Shown: positions 6,800-16,426 of the stretch, one piece after another
Position numbering within the stretch: the stretch's first letter is position 1
Layout: each line of letters opens with the position of its first letter
Source: Chara braunii
Lineage: Eukaryota; Streptophyta; Charophyceae; Charales; Characeae
Direction of reading: 5' to 3'
Length of the DNA stretch: 24,765 nucleotides
Assembly: GCA_003427395.1 (NCBI GenBank)
Contig: BFEA01000013.1
Coordinates: forward strand, 286,330 to 311,094
The notes under the pieces: generated by a model
What the model saw: only the letters and a program-made list of their open reading frames with translations
Told to the model about the DNA's origin: nothing
The model's database searches: none
Made by a program: the position numbers and the translations under genes

Positions 6800-8200
6800 G
6801 ACGATTGACTCTGAATTATCTTCCCACGTCTTTGATTTCTCCGTACTCCATCCACTCCAGTTTTACCACTTGAGCAACTCAGCTCGTCGACGTTGCGGCT
6901 CTTCCTCGATGGCATTCCGGACTTCTCATCATGGACGTCATCGGCAACTTTACGGCCTTCGTCATGATCAGCTCTGCCTACTTCAGACGTCGTCATTCTC
7001 TTACCACCTTACCCTGTACAGTACCCTGGTTGTGTCGCATAATGGTCTCCCTTCGCCGGGTTCCTCTCAGTTGGGTTCTCCTTTTGTATACGCATAGGCA
7101 TCAAGACCGTAGCGTTGCCCTGGCTTCCCAACTTACGGATTTTGCGCTGACTTCCCTCACTTTTGGAGTCATTTGCATGATTCTCTTACCCATCACTTTT
7201 TCTACCCACTGCCGGCTCTCACGCCGTAGTTAGGCAGCCTTGCATGCTTCATCCTGGCGTGCCCAGTATACCAGGCTCCCTTATTCCCTTGCATGATTGA
7301 CCCTTCATCGGGGTCACCCCTTTAGTCGAGCATTACCCGCCTTGATGATCTATCTGTTAGGGTCATTGGTTTTGTTCGCTCTCAGTTCCCTACCCTCATT
7401 GAGCCTGATGACATGTGTCTCTCTGCCATTATGTGTGGATGCCCTTAGGAGTTTATCGACCCCTAGGCTGCATTCGCCACCCTAAGAGATCATCCCACCC
7501 TGTGGTTTGTGACACACTTCTCCTATGACATTTGGTTGTCTTGTTGCATTGTTGCTCTCAGAGTGAGGCTATAACTTCTAACATTTCTAGGATTTAGTTG
7601 TTTCTGGTTTGCTCTTCTTAGGACTTATACACTAGTAAGTTGTTTCCAGACTCAGGTTACTGCCTCTAACATTTTAGGATTTAGTTGTCATTATTTTTTG
7701 CCTTCCTAGGACATGTATAATAGTTACTTGCTTCTACTTTCACTTAGGCTGTTAGTTGTGACATTGCTGCTTTTGTGACATTCTCTATCATAGGTTGCAT
7801 CGCATAGACTCAGCATAGAGCTTGCTCCGCATCCTAAACTACTCGTTTTTTTTTTCTTTGGTAGAGTTCCGCTTCTTGGTGGAAGCGTGCTTGTATCTAG
7901 GTTATCCATCACAGGCCGAGGATCGTGTAGCGGACCTCTGGTTGGTCTGTGAAGCCAGCCCCTTGGCTTATTCTCACAGGCCTAAGTTGTATTCGGGGTA
8001 GTCCAGACGAGGGTGGAACCTCTGTCGGTACCAGCTAGTCTAGTCCAGTCCGGTCAGTCGGTTGGGGAATACCCAAACCAGAGTCTGTATTTCGGATCAT
8101 TCTGCATTCGCACAGTTTGGAGTACGTGCGCTGGAGTCTCACGTGGGAGCTGCGTTGTGCCATCTTGCTCCACTCTCATCCTCCATCTCCATCTCTATTC
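6800..8200. other. 3' flank of the integrase remnant, no gene recognised
   Basis: It is T/C-rich on the plus strand with many CTT and TTGT words. It probably includes the 3' untranslated part and perhaps LTR remains of the same element, but no second LTR copy is in the window to prove it. Short open frames have no recognised domains. A two-unit tandem repeat lies at 7577-7752. A GGTTGGGG...CCCAAACC foldback sits near 8060-8080. Confidence 0.4.
7577..7752. repeat. 88-bp tandem repeat, two diverged units
   Basis: TCTAACATTT begins units at 7577 and 7665. Both units then share TAGGATTTAGTTGT, a TTC-TAGGAC word, TAGT and TTG-TTC at matching distances, with many substitutions and a one-base offset. 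Non-coding. Confidence 0.6.
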
Positions 8201-8202
8201 CA

Positions 8203-8231
8203 GGCGGAGCACCACACATGGTGGGTCCGCC
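8203..8231. repeat. Compound hairpin abutting the left end of long repeat copy 1
   Basis: GGCGGA 8203-8208 pairs with TCCGCC 8226-8231. Inside it CACCA 8210-8214 pairs with TGGTG 8219-8223 around the loop CACA. It makes an 11-bp stem with a small internal loop and ends two bases before the first base shared by the two long repeats. Copy 2 has no matching hairpin at its left end. Confidence 0.6.
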
Positions 8232-9719
8232 ACACTAAGCAATGAACGGTCCGCTGGAACTGTGGGAAATGATCAATGTTTATAGAGGATGGATGCACGA
8301 TGACGGAAAAATGGGCATAACTCATGCCTAAGACATTATAATGAAGATCGGAATATGGGGTATAGAGTAGGATTTCAAGTCGAATGAACTGGCCGTTCAG
8401 ATCATCATTTGAGCAACGTTTAGACATAATAAAAAAAATAAACATATCAATATTTCATTTCTAAGTGCGCACTTATCGACTTACTATCAATTGGGGGAAG
8501 GTGCAGTGCAACACCCCTGTGCTATATTTGAGCTAGAAAAAGAAAGCAGAACTATACTTTGCACCCTGTGATCTATTCGAATATTATCTGTAGTTTTCTC
8601 GTCGTTTCCTCGCTTGACGGTCTATTGAGGGTTGTGATTGCTGATTGGGATTATGTACTCAAAGCCAGATAGCAACCACCAAAAAGGGACTTTGGATTAT
8701 TTAATATGACAGTTCAGATCTCCAAGCTAACACGATATGGACCTTATGCCATGTGGTTGCACATCGCATATAATCATGTTGGTGAAAAAAATATGAAGTT
8801 TTCACACCTGGCAACAGATCATCTGCTCGAATCATCGTCCAGCTACTTGAGAATGTTTTCCAAGAGCAGGTAGCACATTCGTAACCTTTGAAATTGGATC
8901 TATACAAGAGGTCTGATACTGGGCCTGAATTCAGATAGGACACCAGCGGCAGATTGTTCAGAATGGAAAAATGGCAGAGGCTAGTTGTTCAGACTGTAAC
9001 AGGGTAGAGCAGCAATGGTTGAGACACGCCCAACGAACTCAATGATCCTGGTACATTATATGAAACTATGGACTTGAAAAGACTAAGATAAACGGGATTA
9101 ACTCAATCTTGGATTCTACAAGTCGAAAACTATGAACTTAGTGCAATTACATAGTGATCTTGGGGAATAATTGAACACGGGTTGATATTTTGTTTTTCAT
9201 TATGTTATACTTGAGCATGCACCACGTAGCACTGCAACCGTGTACTCTATTCGAACAGGGGTTGTGCAGATTACACTCCTGTGTAGGATCTGAACAGTGG
9301 CAACGTAGAGCTGCATCCTTACGTTGTGAACGATCTGAGCTCTAACAGCATTGTCATATGCAGAGAACAAATCACAAAGTTGGGCAAAGACAGATCCGAG
9401 AATGGATTTCCAACGAAGAGCATTGAGCAACTTAATGAAAGGCAGATTCATCACGGTGAGCTAGATGTAACATGTTTGAGAACTGAACTGACAGAAGGAC
9501 TAGAGCAGACTTTAAGTCAAAAACGCACTCTTTGATGCAAACAAGGCACGATATTACATGAAAACATAATATGAGGAAACAGGACACGAAACCGGGAATT
9601 GTTCTCAACAAGTTTACTTCATACTCACCCTTCATGTTCAGGCTATTGATCACTCGTATTAAGGAGTTCTCACAAATTTTTGAAGATAAGTATGCATTTA
9701 AAGTGTGAAAGCGGGCTTC

Positions 9720-10060
9720 ATTCAGTTTCAATAAGTTCAGTTAAACCGGTTCACTATCTTCAAGCTCAGTTCAGTTTCAGCAAGTTCGTTGAAATAATTT
9801 CCTTCGATTCAATCCTAGTGAAATCAATTTATCTCAAAAAGTCCAGTTCGGTAAGATGACTACATTTCATAATTAATTTTGTGAAAACAGTGCAATCTCA
9901 GCTAATTCATATCCGATTCAGTGAATCCAGTTCGACCTCAGTAAGCTCGAATCAGTGTTAGTGAAGTTCGTTCAGTTTTCGGTGAATTCAACCCAATGTT
10001 AGTAAGCTCGGATCAACTTGAGTGAGTTTAATTGTCAGTTTCGGCAAGTCCAGATTAAGA
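9720..10060. repeat. Degenerate TCAGTTTCAG/AAGTTCG-rich repeat zone in copy 1
   Basis: Words such as AGTTCAGTTTCAG, CAAGTTCG, GTAAGCTCG and GTGAATTCA recur at about 20-40 base intervals. The pattern looks like an old tandem repeat. The equivalent zone in copy 2 is about 20790-21130 and shows the same words in the same order, so the repeat predates the duplication. Confidence 0.55.
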
Positions 10061-10111
10061 AGGCTGAATCAATGGACACAGTTTACTCTCAGCAGAATCA
10101 GAGGACAGAAT

Positions 10112-10351
10112 GCTGGTCACAGCGGGCAGTTCCGATGACAGCAGCGACAGTACAGGCCACAACAGGAGGTCCTGGTGCTAGCAGCGACGACGCTGGTCAC
10201 AGCGGACAGTTCCGGTGACAGCAGGGATAATGCTGGTCACAACGGGAGGTTCCGGTGGTAGCAGCAACAATGTTGGTTATATCAGGCAATCTCGGTGACA
10301 GCAACAATAGTGCTGGTCATAGTGAGCTCTCCTGGTGAAAGGAACGATAAC
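10112..10351. repeat. 40-bp minisatellite, six units, in copy 1
   Basis: Units start at 10112, 10152, 10192, 10232, 10272 and 10312 with an exact 40-base period. Most begin GCTGGTCACA, contain CAGTTCCGGTGACAGCAG or a close variant, and end GATAAT or similar. Because 40 is not a multiple of three, the reading frame shifts each unit, which argues against coding. Confidence 0.9.
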
Positions 10352-10844
10352 ACAGTGAGTGTCATCAGTATTCAGTAAGACCGACTACGTGACAAGTAGT
10401 CTTAAAATTAGTAAGTATTTGAGGACGGCAGACTCAAGACAGGATCTTCTTGAGCATGACAGATATCTCGAGCAGACCGAGCTCAAGACTTTAGCACAGT
10501 CATTAGATACAGGCCACAACAAACCTTCTCTCAAGTACAGGTCAACACTATGAAGACTCGCTCAAGGTCAATTGGACAACATACTAGTCATTGTCTGATC
10601 TCTGAGTATGATATGATCTTCAGAGAGGAGAGAGAAAGTTGACTATAGTGACAATGGTTTTATGATTTGTCCGTTCGTTTAGGGCCTTGATGCGATGAAA
10701 AACTCTCCTCTTTTCTCACTTGATTCTCGATCTTGTCTGTCTTATCACAGTTTTCAAAATTAGGAAGTTGGCAAAATCAAAAAATGCATGACACACCGGA
10801 ATTTCATGATTATTGTTTGCATAATCTTTGTTGTTCCGAATCAA

Positions 10845-10852
10845 AATAAAAG
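10845..10852. repeat. Left target-site duplication of the MITE
   Basis: AATAAAAG, identical to 11239-11246. The unoccupied homologous site in copy 2 reads GATAAAAG, one base different. Confidence 0.82.
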
Positions 10853-11078
10853 TTACGTAGCACCGTGTTCCTCCGAACGCGAACATGTTCGCCCGAACGT
10901 GAACACGCGCCCAAAACCCTCCGAACGCGAACATAAAAAATATTTAAAAAAAAAAAAGTTATCAGAAAACTCTGAAAAAAATATATGTTATGTAAAACAA
11001 CAATATAAGCAACGTTAGCCTTGGAGTCATGTTCAAATTCGTAGACAATCATAAGTTAAAAATCCAAAACCAAAAACA

Positions 11079-11128
<50 letters not shown>

Positions 11129-11238
11129 CGGAAAAAAAATTATGTTCGCCCGAACATGTTCGCAAGCTGTTCGTGCGAACGCGCAAACACGTTCGCCCGA
11201 ACGTGAAGGGGCGCGAACACGGTCGGCGTGCTACGCAG
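10853..11238. mobile_element. hAT-like MITE, 386 bp, inserted in copy 1
   Basis: The element is flanked by identical 8-base sequences AATAAAAG at 10845-10852 and 11239-11246. Copy 2 has a single GATAAAAG at the matching place, so this is an insertion with target duplication. Ends are imperfect inverted repeats: CGTAGCAC 10856-10863 with GTGCTACG 11228-11235, and CGTGTTC 10864-10870 with GAACACG 11215-11221. Sub-terminal parts are crowded with GTTCGCCCGAAC (10887, 11144, 11191) and the palindrome GAACATGTTC (10881, 11152), which resemble transposase-binding repeats. An AT microsatellite lies inside. It encodes no transposase. The 8-base duplication and sub-terminal repeats fit hAT elements; the terminal bases are not the usual hAT CAG, so the superfamily is inferred. 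Confidence 0.82.
11078..11126. repeat. AT dinucleotide microsatellite inside the MITE
   Basis: About 24 AT/TA steps with one interruption (TACATA near 11095-11100). It lies in the interior of the MITE, between two groups of GTTCG-rich sub-terminal repeats. Confidence 0.9.
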
Positions 11239-11246
11239 AATAAAAG
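11239..11246. repeat. Right target-site duplication of the MITE
   Basis: AATAAAAG, identical to 10845-10852. After it, copy 1 resumes alignment with copy 2 (GATTC followed by TAAGAC in both, one base changed). Confidence 0.82.
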
Positions 11247-11705
11247 ATTCGTAAGACTGCGGACCGACAAAGACCGCAATTGAAGGGGCTCGCTTGAAGC
11301 CGGACGCACATAACAGGAAGACATTTGCTTTATTTAACTTATTTTATTTACTGCAAAAATCACCAAAATCCTGCGTGACAACCTGTTGGCTTTCCGGTCG
11401 CCTTAAGTGACCCGACTGGAAAAAGTACGACAAAAATGACGGCGTTGTAGGGGACATGAAAATTTTTCGTGTTCGGAACGAGCCTGGGTCAGCATTAGCT
11501 TTGAGATTTGATTAGGGTTTGAGAACTGTTGACAATGTCTGAATTTTTAGACTGACTCTGACGTTTTGATTGAGTAATTAATTTTTTGGAAATCTCAGTT
11601 GATAGTTGTGTTCCATTCCTTCGTATGTGAGGTACTACACGGGACTCGAACTGGAGACTGGCATTATTTATTGGAGAGGATCGAACTTGATCTCAAGTAT
11701 GTCTT

Positions 11706-11914
11706 ATGAACCCTTATGTCCTTGAGAAATTGAGAAAGAAGAGGGCAAGGTCTACGAGATATCAGAGATGGACGGGTCAAGAGTTCGTGATATGTTATCA
11801 GGGTCAAGACTTCGTAAGTTTATCTTCAGAGACTCCGACCTAGTTCCTATAATGATCGCAAAGAAAGGAAATAAAAGTCAATCATCAAGTAAGAGAGCAG
11901 TTTCGGAAAACTAA
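11706..11914 (+). other. Short open frame shared by both long repeats, disrupted in copy 1
   Basis: From ATG 11706 the frame reads MNPYVLEKLRKKRA, then a four-residue insert, then YQRWTGQEF and YQGQDFVSLSSE, ending at TAG 11841-11843. An 11-base difference from copy 2 shifts the frame there. The remaining part (MIAKKGNKSQSSSKRAVSEN) is still readable from ATG 11852 to TAA 11912-11914. The product family is not recognised. See 22333-22518 for the intact form. It may be an old coding exon or chance. Confidence 0.35.
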
Positions 11915-12405
11915 GAAAGGTATAGTGAGACAGTGAGGCACTGCAATGACAAGAACTTCAACAAACTTTGACTACTCTTGCATTGCCAATTTAGTATATC
12001 AATTTTCAACGTGCTCAATTTTGACACGGGAGACTTGAGAAAGATCTTTCAAATGATTGGTGTTCGTTTCTACATCTGAACCAATTTTCTTATTTCTGCA
12101 AGTGACAAAACCAATGAGATCTGAGTATGATTGATGCAGAGCCACAGTCGATCCATAAGTATCAGATGCTTAACTAACGAACAACTTTGAGGTGATGAAA
12201 GGTTATTGATGCAGTATCAAGTTTAGAGAACTCGTGGCTGTGGCACATCAAAGAGTAATTGACATTATTTTTTGTCTGCTGACTGAGTTGTCTGTCCAAG
12301 AGAGTCATCAAGAAGATAGGCATAAAGAAGTTCAGCCTTGCTTGACTAGAGAGTTGTCAGCATGGGGACTTTGTGTTTCTTGACTAAGTTCGTTATCTTC
12401 TGTCT

Positions 12406-12630
12406 CAGATGAGGGAAGGGAACTCTTTGGGACCAGTATCTCTATACTTCCTTGAGGCTGAGGGGAGGTCTCTTGGGAGTATTCTCAGATGAGGGAAGAG
12501 ACCTCTCTGGGTTAGTAATTTGTACTTCCTGAGGCTGAAGAGAGGTCTCTAGAAAATACAAAGCCGGTTGTTTGTCGTTGTCGTTTAAGTGTCTCTTGAG
12601 ACTGAAGGGACGTCTCTTGAGAAATGTATG
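12406..12630. repeat. 80-bp tandem repeat near the right end of copy 1, two to three units
   Basis: CAGATGAGGGAAG begins units at 12406 and 12486. Both carry TACTTCCT-GAGGCTGA and GAGGTCTCT at matching places. A third, poorer unit contains TTGAGACTGAAGGGACGTCT. The same layout is present in copy 2. Confidence 0.75.
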
Positions 12631-12697
12631 TTCTGCTATATGGGGCATGGGTTGTCTGACTGTGAGTTTGTTATGTTAGCTTGACTATTTGTGCCTA

Positions 12698-12873
12698 GGG
12701 CTTTCTTCTCTAACTTTACGATACATTGATTGTCGGGCCCAGCCAAAGCCTTAACGCATTAGGTTGCAATCTGATGGGGTCCGCGGGGTTTTCTTCTCTA
12801 ACATTACGATACATTGATTGTCGGGGCCAGCCAAAGTCTTAACGCAGTAGGTTGCAATCTGATGGGGTCCGCA
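12698..12873. repeat. 88-bp tandem duplication private to copy 1
   Basis: Two units (12698-12785 and 12786-12873) both run from GGGCTTTC or GGGTTTTC through CTTCTCTAAC, TACGATACATTGATTGTCGG and AGGTTGCAATCTGATGGGGT to CCGC. Copy 2 has only one such unit (about 23393-23478). The two units differ at only a few positions, so the duplication is younger than the split between the long repeats. Confidence 0.85.
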
Positions 12874-13520
12874 GGTCTCGGACGTGAGTGTCGAATTTCG
12901 TAGTTGACTGAGGCTAAGACTCCGGGAATCTGTTCGGTGAGGTTAAAAAGGGTTAGCAGGAACCCGACCGCAGTTAGAGGATGCAATCAAAAATCTGGGC
13001 GGGGCTGTCAATGCCCTAGGCCAAAAACTTGTGGGTGAGCTGGCCCCCGATCGCAGTGGTCAAATTTGGGAACGGGACAGTTGGACTGACGGGAGGTCTA
13101 ATGTCATGGGGTGACCAGACCCGCTATAGTCTGGGAGTCTCGGCGTGAGGTGCGCCAAAGAGACACCATACTCGAATAGTGGGTGTGGTGGTCCTGACGT
13201 GGAGGCAGGTTAAAGGGGTTGTCAAGACAAACGGTCTGATTAGTCCTGGCCTGAGGCGGGGCGAATGAGGGTTGTCAGGCTGACGGGAGACCTGCACACT
13301 CCTGACCGGTGGTGGACCAAAACCAAGGCAATCAATAACTCTTGGGTGTGGAAGACTGTTCACATTTTTTATTCTTCCTTTATGGGTTTTTATTTTTATT
13401 TATTTTATTTAATTACGGCTTGATTATTATTTATAAGGGAAGTTGCATGTTGGGGTCATGTTTGGTGGTTTGTGAAACTCGTTGTTTTTGCAGGTTTATG
13501 CAGGTCCATCTAAGCTCCCA
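12874..13520. other. G-rich spacer after copy 1, no gene
   Basis: The plus strand is rich in GGG and in words such as CTGACGGGAG (about 13087 and 13279), GGTGTGGTGGTCC and GTTGTCA. Some of these recur and suggest an eroded repeat. An AT-rich patch follows at 13361-13440. Short frames on both strands show no domain. Confidence 0.45.
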
Positions 13521-13695
13521 GGCCAGAGAAAAATAAAGGGGTTTGGTATCCCCTTTTATTTGTCTAAGAAGTTGAGGGCACACCTCACTCGGACCAGAGA
13601 AAGAGAACGGGGTTTGGTATCCCCTCGGGTTGCTTGAGAAGTTGAGAAGACGTCTCACTAAGGCCAGCAAACAGGAAAAGGGTTTGGTATGACTT
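13521..13695. repeat. About 70-bp tandem repeat, three units
   Basis: CCAGAGAA or CCAGCAAA begins units at 13523, 13594 and 13664. Each is followed by GGGTTTGGTATCCCC, or a shortened GGGTTTGGTAT in the last unit. The first two units continue with AGAAGTTGAG and a CTCAC word. Minus-strand frames through it are repeats of the same sequence, not a recognised protein. Confidence 0.75.
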
Positions 13696-16398
13696 ACCCC
13701 TGATACAGCTGACAGTGAGTGTCCACAATGCTAACTCCAGATTGACGATATTCCTGGAAACACTATAAAAAATGAGAGACGAGGTAACTTCCCCGTTGAA
13801 AAGGTGAGAGGGAAATTCAAATCTCAAGATGATAAAAAAGGGTCAAAGTCAATTACAGATGAGAAAACCCAGATAAAATCCTTCTTAAATTTTAATTGGT
13901 GGCCGACTGAGCGGCCTGGTTCACAAGGAACCTTCATCCCCGACCTCAAGGTGTTCAAACTCTCAAGCCAGGTATGCATGAAAAATGATATGGATTGAGG
14001 GACCAAGAAAAGAGAAATCAAAAATTCAGGGAAAATTTTCATGCTTTTACAAGAGGTAAAAGACAATCATGAACTCTATCTGGAGTAACGTGAGAAGAAA
14101 GAAGATGCAGAAGAGAGTGCAATTGGGGTTGGTAGGTGTTCTAGGGGAATATGGAGGGGATGAAGTACTAGGAGCGTTGTAGCGCGCCTCGTATTTCTGC
14201 TGGTAGTATTCGATCCTCGTTGGGGATGGAGTTCTCTCAAACCACCCGGATAGCGAGTGGCGTGGGTAGGCCCTTGAGTGGGTCCCGTACCCGTACCTTT
14301 CTTCTTCCTCCTCCTCTGAACTAATGTGCCTTCTGGCACGAGGTCCTGGTTCCTCTGGAGCCTTACCTCCTCTTCCACCTCTCCCTCTTCCCTATCCTCG
14401 ACATGCCTCAGGTATAGTCGAAGATGAAATTATAGTTGAGGAAAAAGTAGAAAGGAAAGGTACACAACAATAAAAATAAAGACCAAGAGAAGACAGTGAA
14501 AATTAAGAGGATCCAACTACTAAGAGAGAAAGAAGAAAGTAGCTGCACATATCACTCTGGGATAGGAGTGCGCAGCAAAAGAGAAAGCGCTAACACAAGT
14601 CCGCCATGGGGAGGCTTCACTGCAGACTATTGTGAAGACTAGTGAGTGCACCATCGACTCTAGCGGTTTTATACTAAATTGTTTGTTCCTTCTTGGGCCC
14701 AGAGGGGACGCTGGGCGGGGGTTTAATATCATGTCGGCGGGCCCGACATTCTGGCCCTCCTCGGTGTGTGAAATTTGCCACACCGGTCTGACGTTACGAC
14801 ATGCGGGGTCCCACTAGCCCAACCTAAATGAACCATGGTCCAGTCAACTCCACTTAACGGCAGGGCATTGTGGTGCGGGTTATCAGACTAATCGGCCCTG
14901 ACTTTTTTGTAGTCAATCCTGGTGAGACCCTACCGTTGAGTTTTTTTTTTCTTATTTTTTTTTGCGAAGGGCAAAAATAAAATGAAATAATAATCGAAGA
15001 AAATGATAAGCCGGCCTAAATGACGGCGGTACTAACATTGGTCAAGCCTAGGTCCAGGCCAGAGGGTGCCTGTCGGGGCTCTATTTCTGCAGTCGGGTCT
15101 GTAAACCAGTCCCACCGGCGGGACTACCGAACCTGGAATTAGTGTCAGGTGTAGTACCGTTGGGCCTGGTCTACTTGAGCAGTACCTTCCCTGTCTCCAG
15201 GGGCGCGTATGTGCGTGCTTAGGTGTCACTCGTTGATGAGCACAACAACGAGTTGTTGGCCCAGGAAAACGGGCACTTGGTCGTTACAAGAGGGACCAAG
15301 GTCTGACTTTTGTTTAGCAGTCTTCACATGCGCGCGGGAACAGACAAGTATGTGCTCTTAGCCAGCGCTGTGCATAAAAGAGGAAGTGAGCGGTGCTGCA
15401 GTGGTGCATCTTTCCATGTTTTAGCTGAAGATACCTCCCTGTTTTCGTCTTATTAGTGAATGATTGCGGGCGTCGCAATTGCACTTGTGCAAAGACTAGT
15501 TGTTGCCCATTGATTGGTAGAGATCTCCTTGATTCGACAAAGTGGTAATATATTCCCCGATGTTCAAAATAGAAGGCATATTATATTTCAGTATGATTCT
15601 CCATACCCATGCTAAAGATTCGTTCGTTTTTCTTTTGTCACAACTTCGGCTAGGTGCACAGTCACTTTGGTTTTGTTAATCTCGCCGCTGGTTGTTCTTT
15701 CTCGCCTATCTATAAGTCGTCCTGCTGATCAAGCTCTTGGGGACTTATGAGCTCAAAAGGGAATAATCTACTCATTTACTGCTAATGATTGGTTAGGTAC
15801 ATTTTCAAGTTGAGCATCTTTGGATGAGGCTTACAGTGCATTTCACGTATTTGGAGATGTCGGGCGGCCCATCATTATGCACATGCACAAACTGATAAAC
15901 GAGGGGGAACTATGAGAGAATCTGACCGATGCCACAAATCCAGGCTCATAGAGTACTGCTTGATCATTGTGGGAAGTGGTCAAGCTTGCAGCCTGTAATA
16001 GTTGAAAGTGTGCTCTGCAGTGAAAGGTTCGTTCGTGAGAATACGTAACTAAGGAAAGTCAAATGCGAGTGAGAAAGAAGGTAAGAGGGAAGAACGTGCG
16101 TTATTCCCCTTAGTGTGGGGAAAAGGACAACAAACGAGGGGCTACGACAATTTGTTTTGTCGGAGTTTCATCGATTCATGAGGACACTGAATCCTCATAG
16201 TCTACAGTCTCAATGTTGTTCACCGTCCTGTCAAGCAAATTGTAGTAGCGATGGATTTATATTATTATTACTATTTATATTATATCCTTATTGTTGTTGT
16301 TATCTTTAATGCCTAGTTCATGGGCAGTTTCACGGACTGTTTAGGGATGATGAGTGTGGAAAGGCGAGAGAGAAGAATGAGTCACTACAGGGAGAGAA
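13696..16398. other. Anonymous spacer, no gene recognised
   Basis: The longest stretch of note is a minus-strand open frame of about 100 codons at 14076-14378 with a basic patch (VQRRRKKKGTGTGP). It has no recognisable domain and no clear start context. A pyrimidine-rich tract lies at 14296-14396, and T-rich tracts at 14938-14962. CATAAAAG near 15374 resembles a TATA element without a recognised transcript downstream. Confidence 0.4.
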
Positions 16399-16426
16399 GG
16401 GGGGGGGGGGGGGGGGGGGGGGGGGG
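16399..16426. repeat. Homopolymer run of 28 G
   Basis: An uninterrupted run of 28 G on the plus strand follows a GAGAGA-rich purine stretch and ends at CTGTCTGAG. Long G runs are prone to sequencing error and to G-quadruplex formation, so the true length may differ. Confidence 0.9.

Larger units (their letters stand above)
8234..12869. repeat. Long non-coding direct repeat, copy 1 (about 4.6 kb)
   Basis: From ACTAAGCAATGAACGG at 8234 onward, sequence aligns almost continuously with 19179-23478, at roughly one difference per ten bases by eye, mostly substitutions and small indels. Copy 1 privately holds a 386-bp MITE (10853-11238), one extra 40-bp minisatellite unit and an 88-bp duplication at its right end. 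Inner order: about 1.4 kb without repeats, a TTCAG/AAGTTCG-rich zone (9720-10060), the 40-bp minisatellite, an anonymous part, the MITE, a short shared open frame (11706), and the 80-bp repeats. No long coding frame is seen. Ends are not TG...CA. It could be a giant LTR, a non-autonomous element, or a segmental duplication. Confidence 0.85.

Noticed and set aside
8176-8445. Minus-strand frame open in both long repeats (also 19127-19417)
   Set aside because: Both copies are open and gap-free, but replacement changes outnumber silent ones about as expected without selection, so chance is sufficient.
8701-8943. Second minus-strand frame similar in both copies (also 19689-19892)
   Set aside because: Replacements are frequent and non-conservative, the ends differ, and the neighbouring frames are not conserved between copies.
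12870-12900. Primer-binding site after copy 1, as needed for an LTR
   Set aside because: No TGG-starting tRNA-complementary word is seen just inside the repeat, and the repeat ends lack TG...CA.
14076-14378. Minus-strand basic frame as a gag or nucleocapsid fragment
   Set aside because: There is no zinc knuckle and no recognisable gag motif. The basic patch comes from a pyrimidine-rich tract on the other strand.
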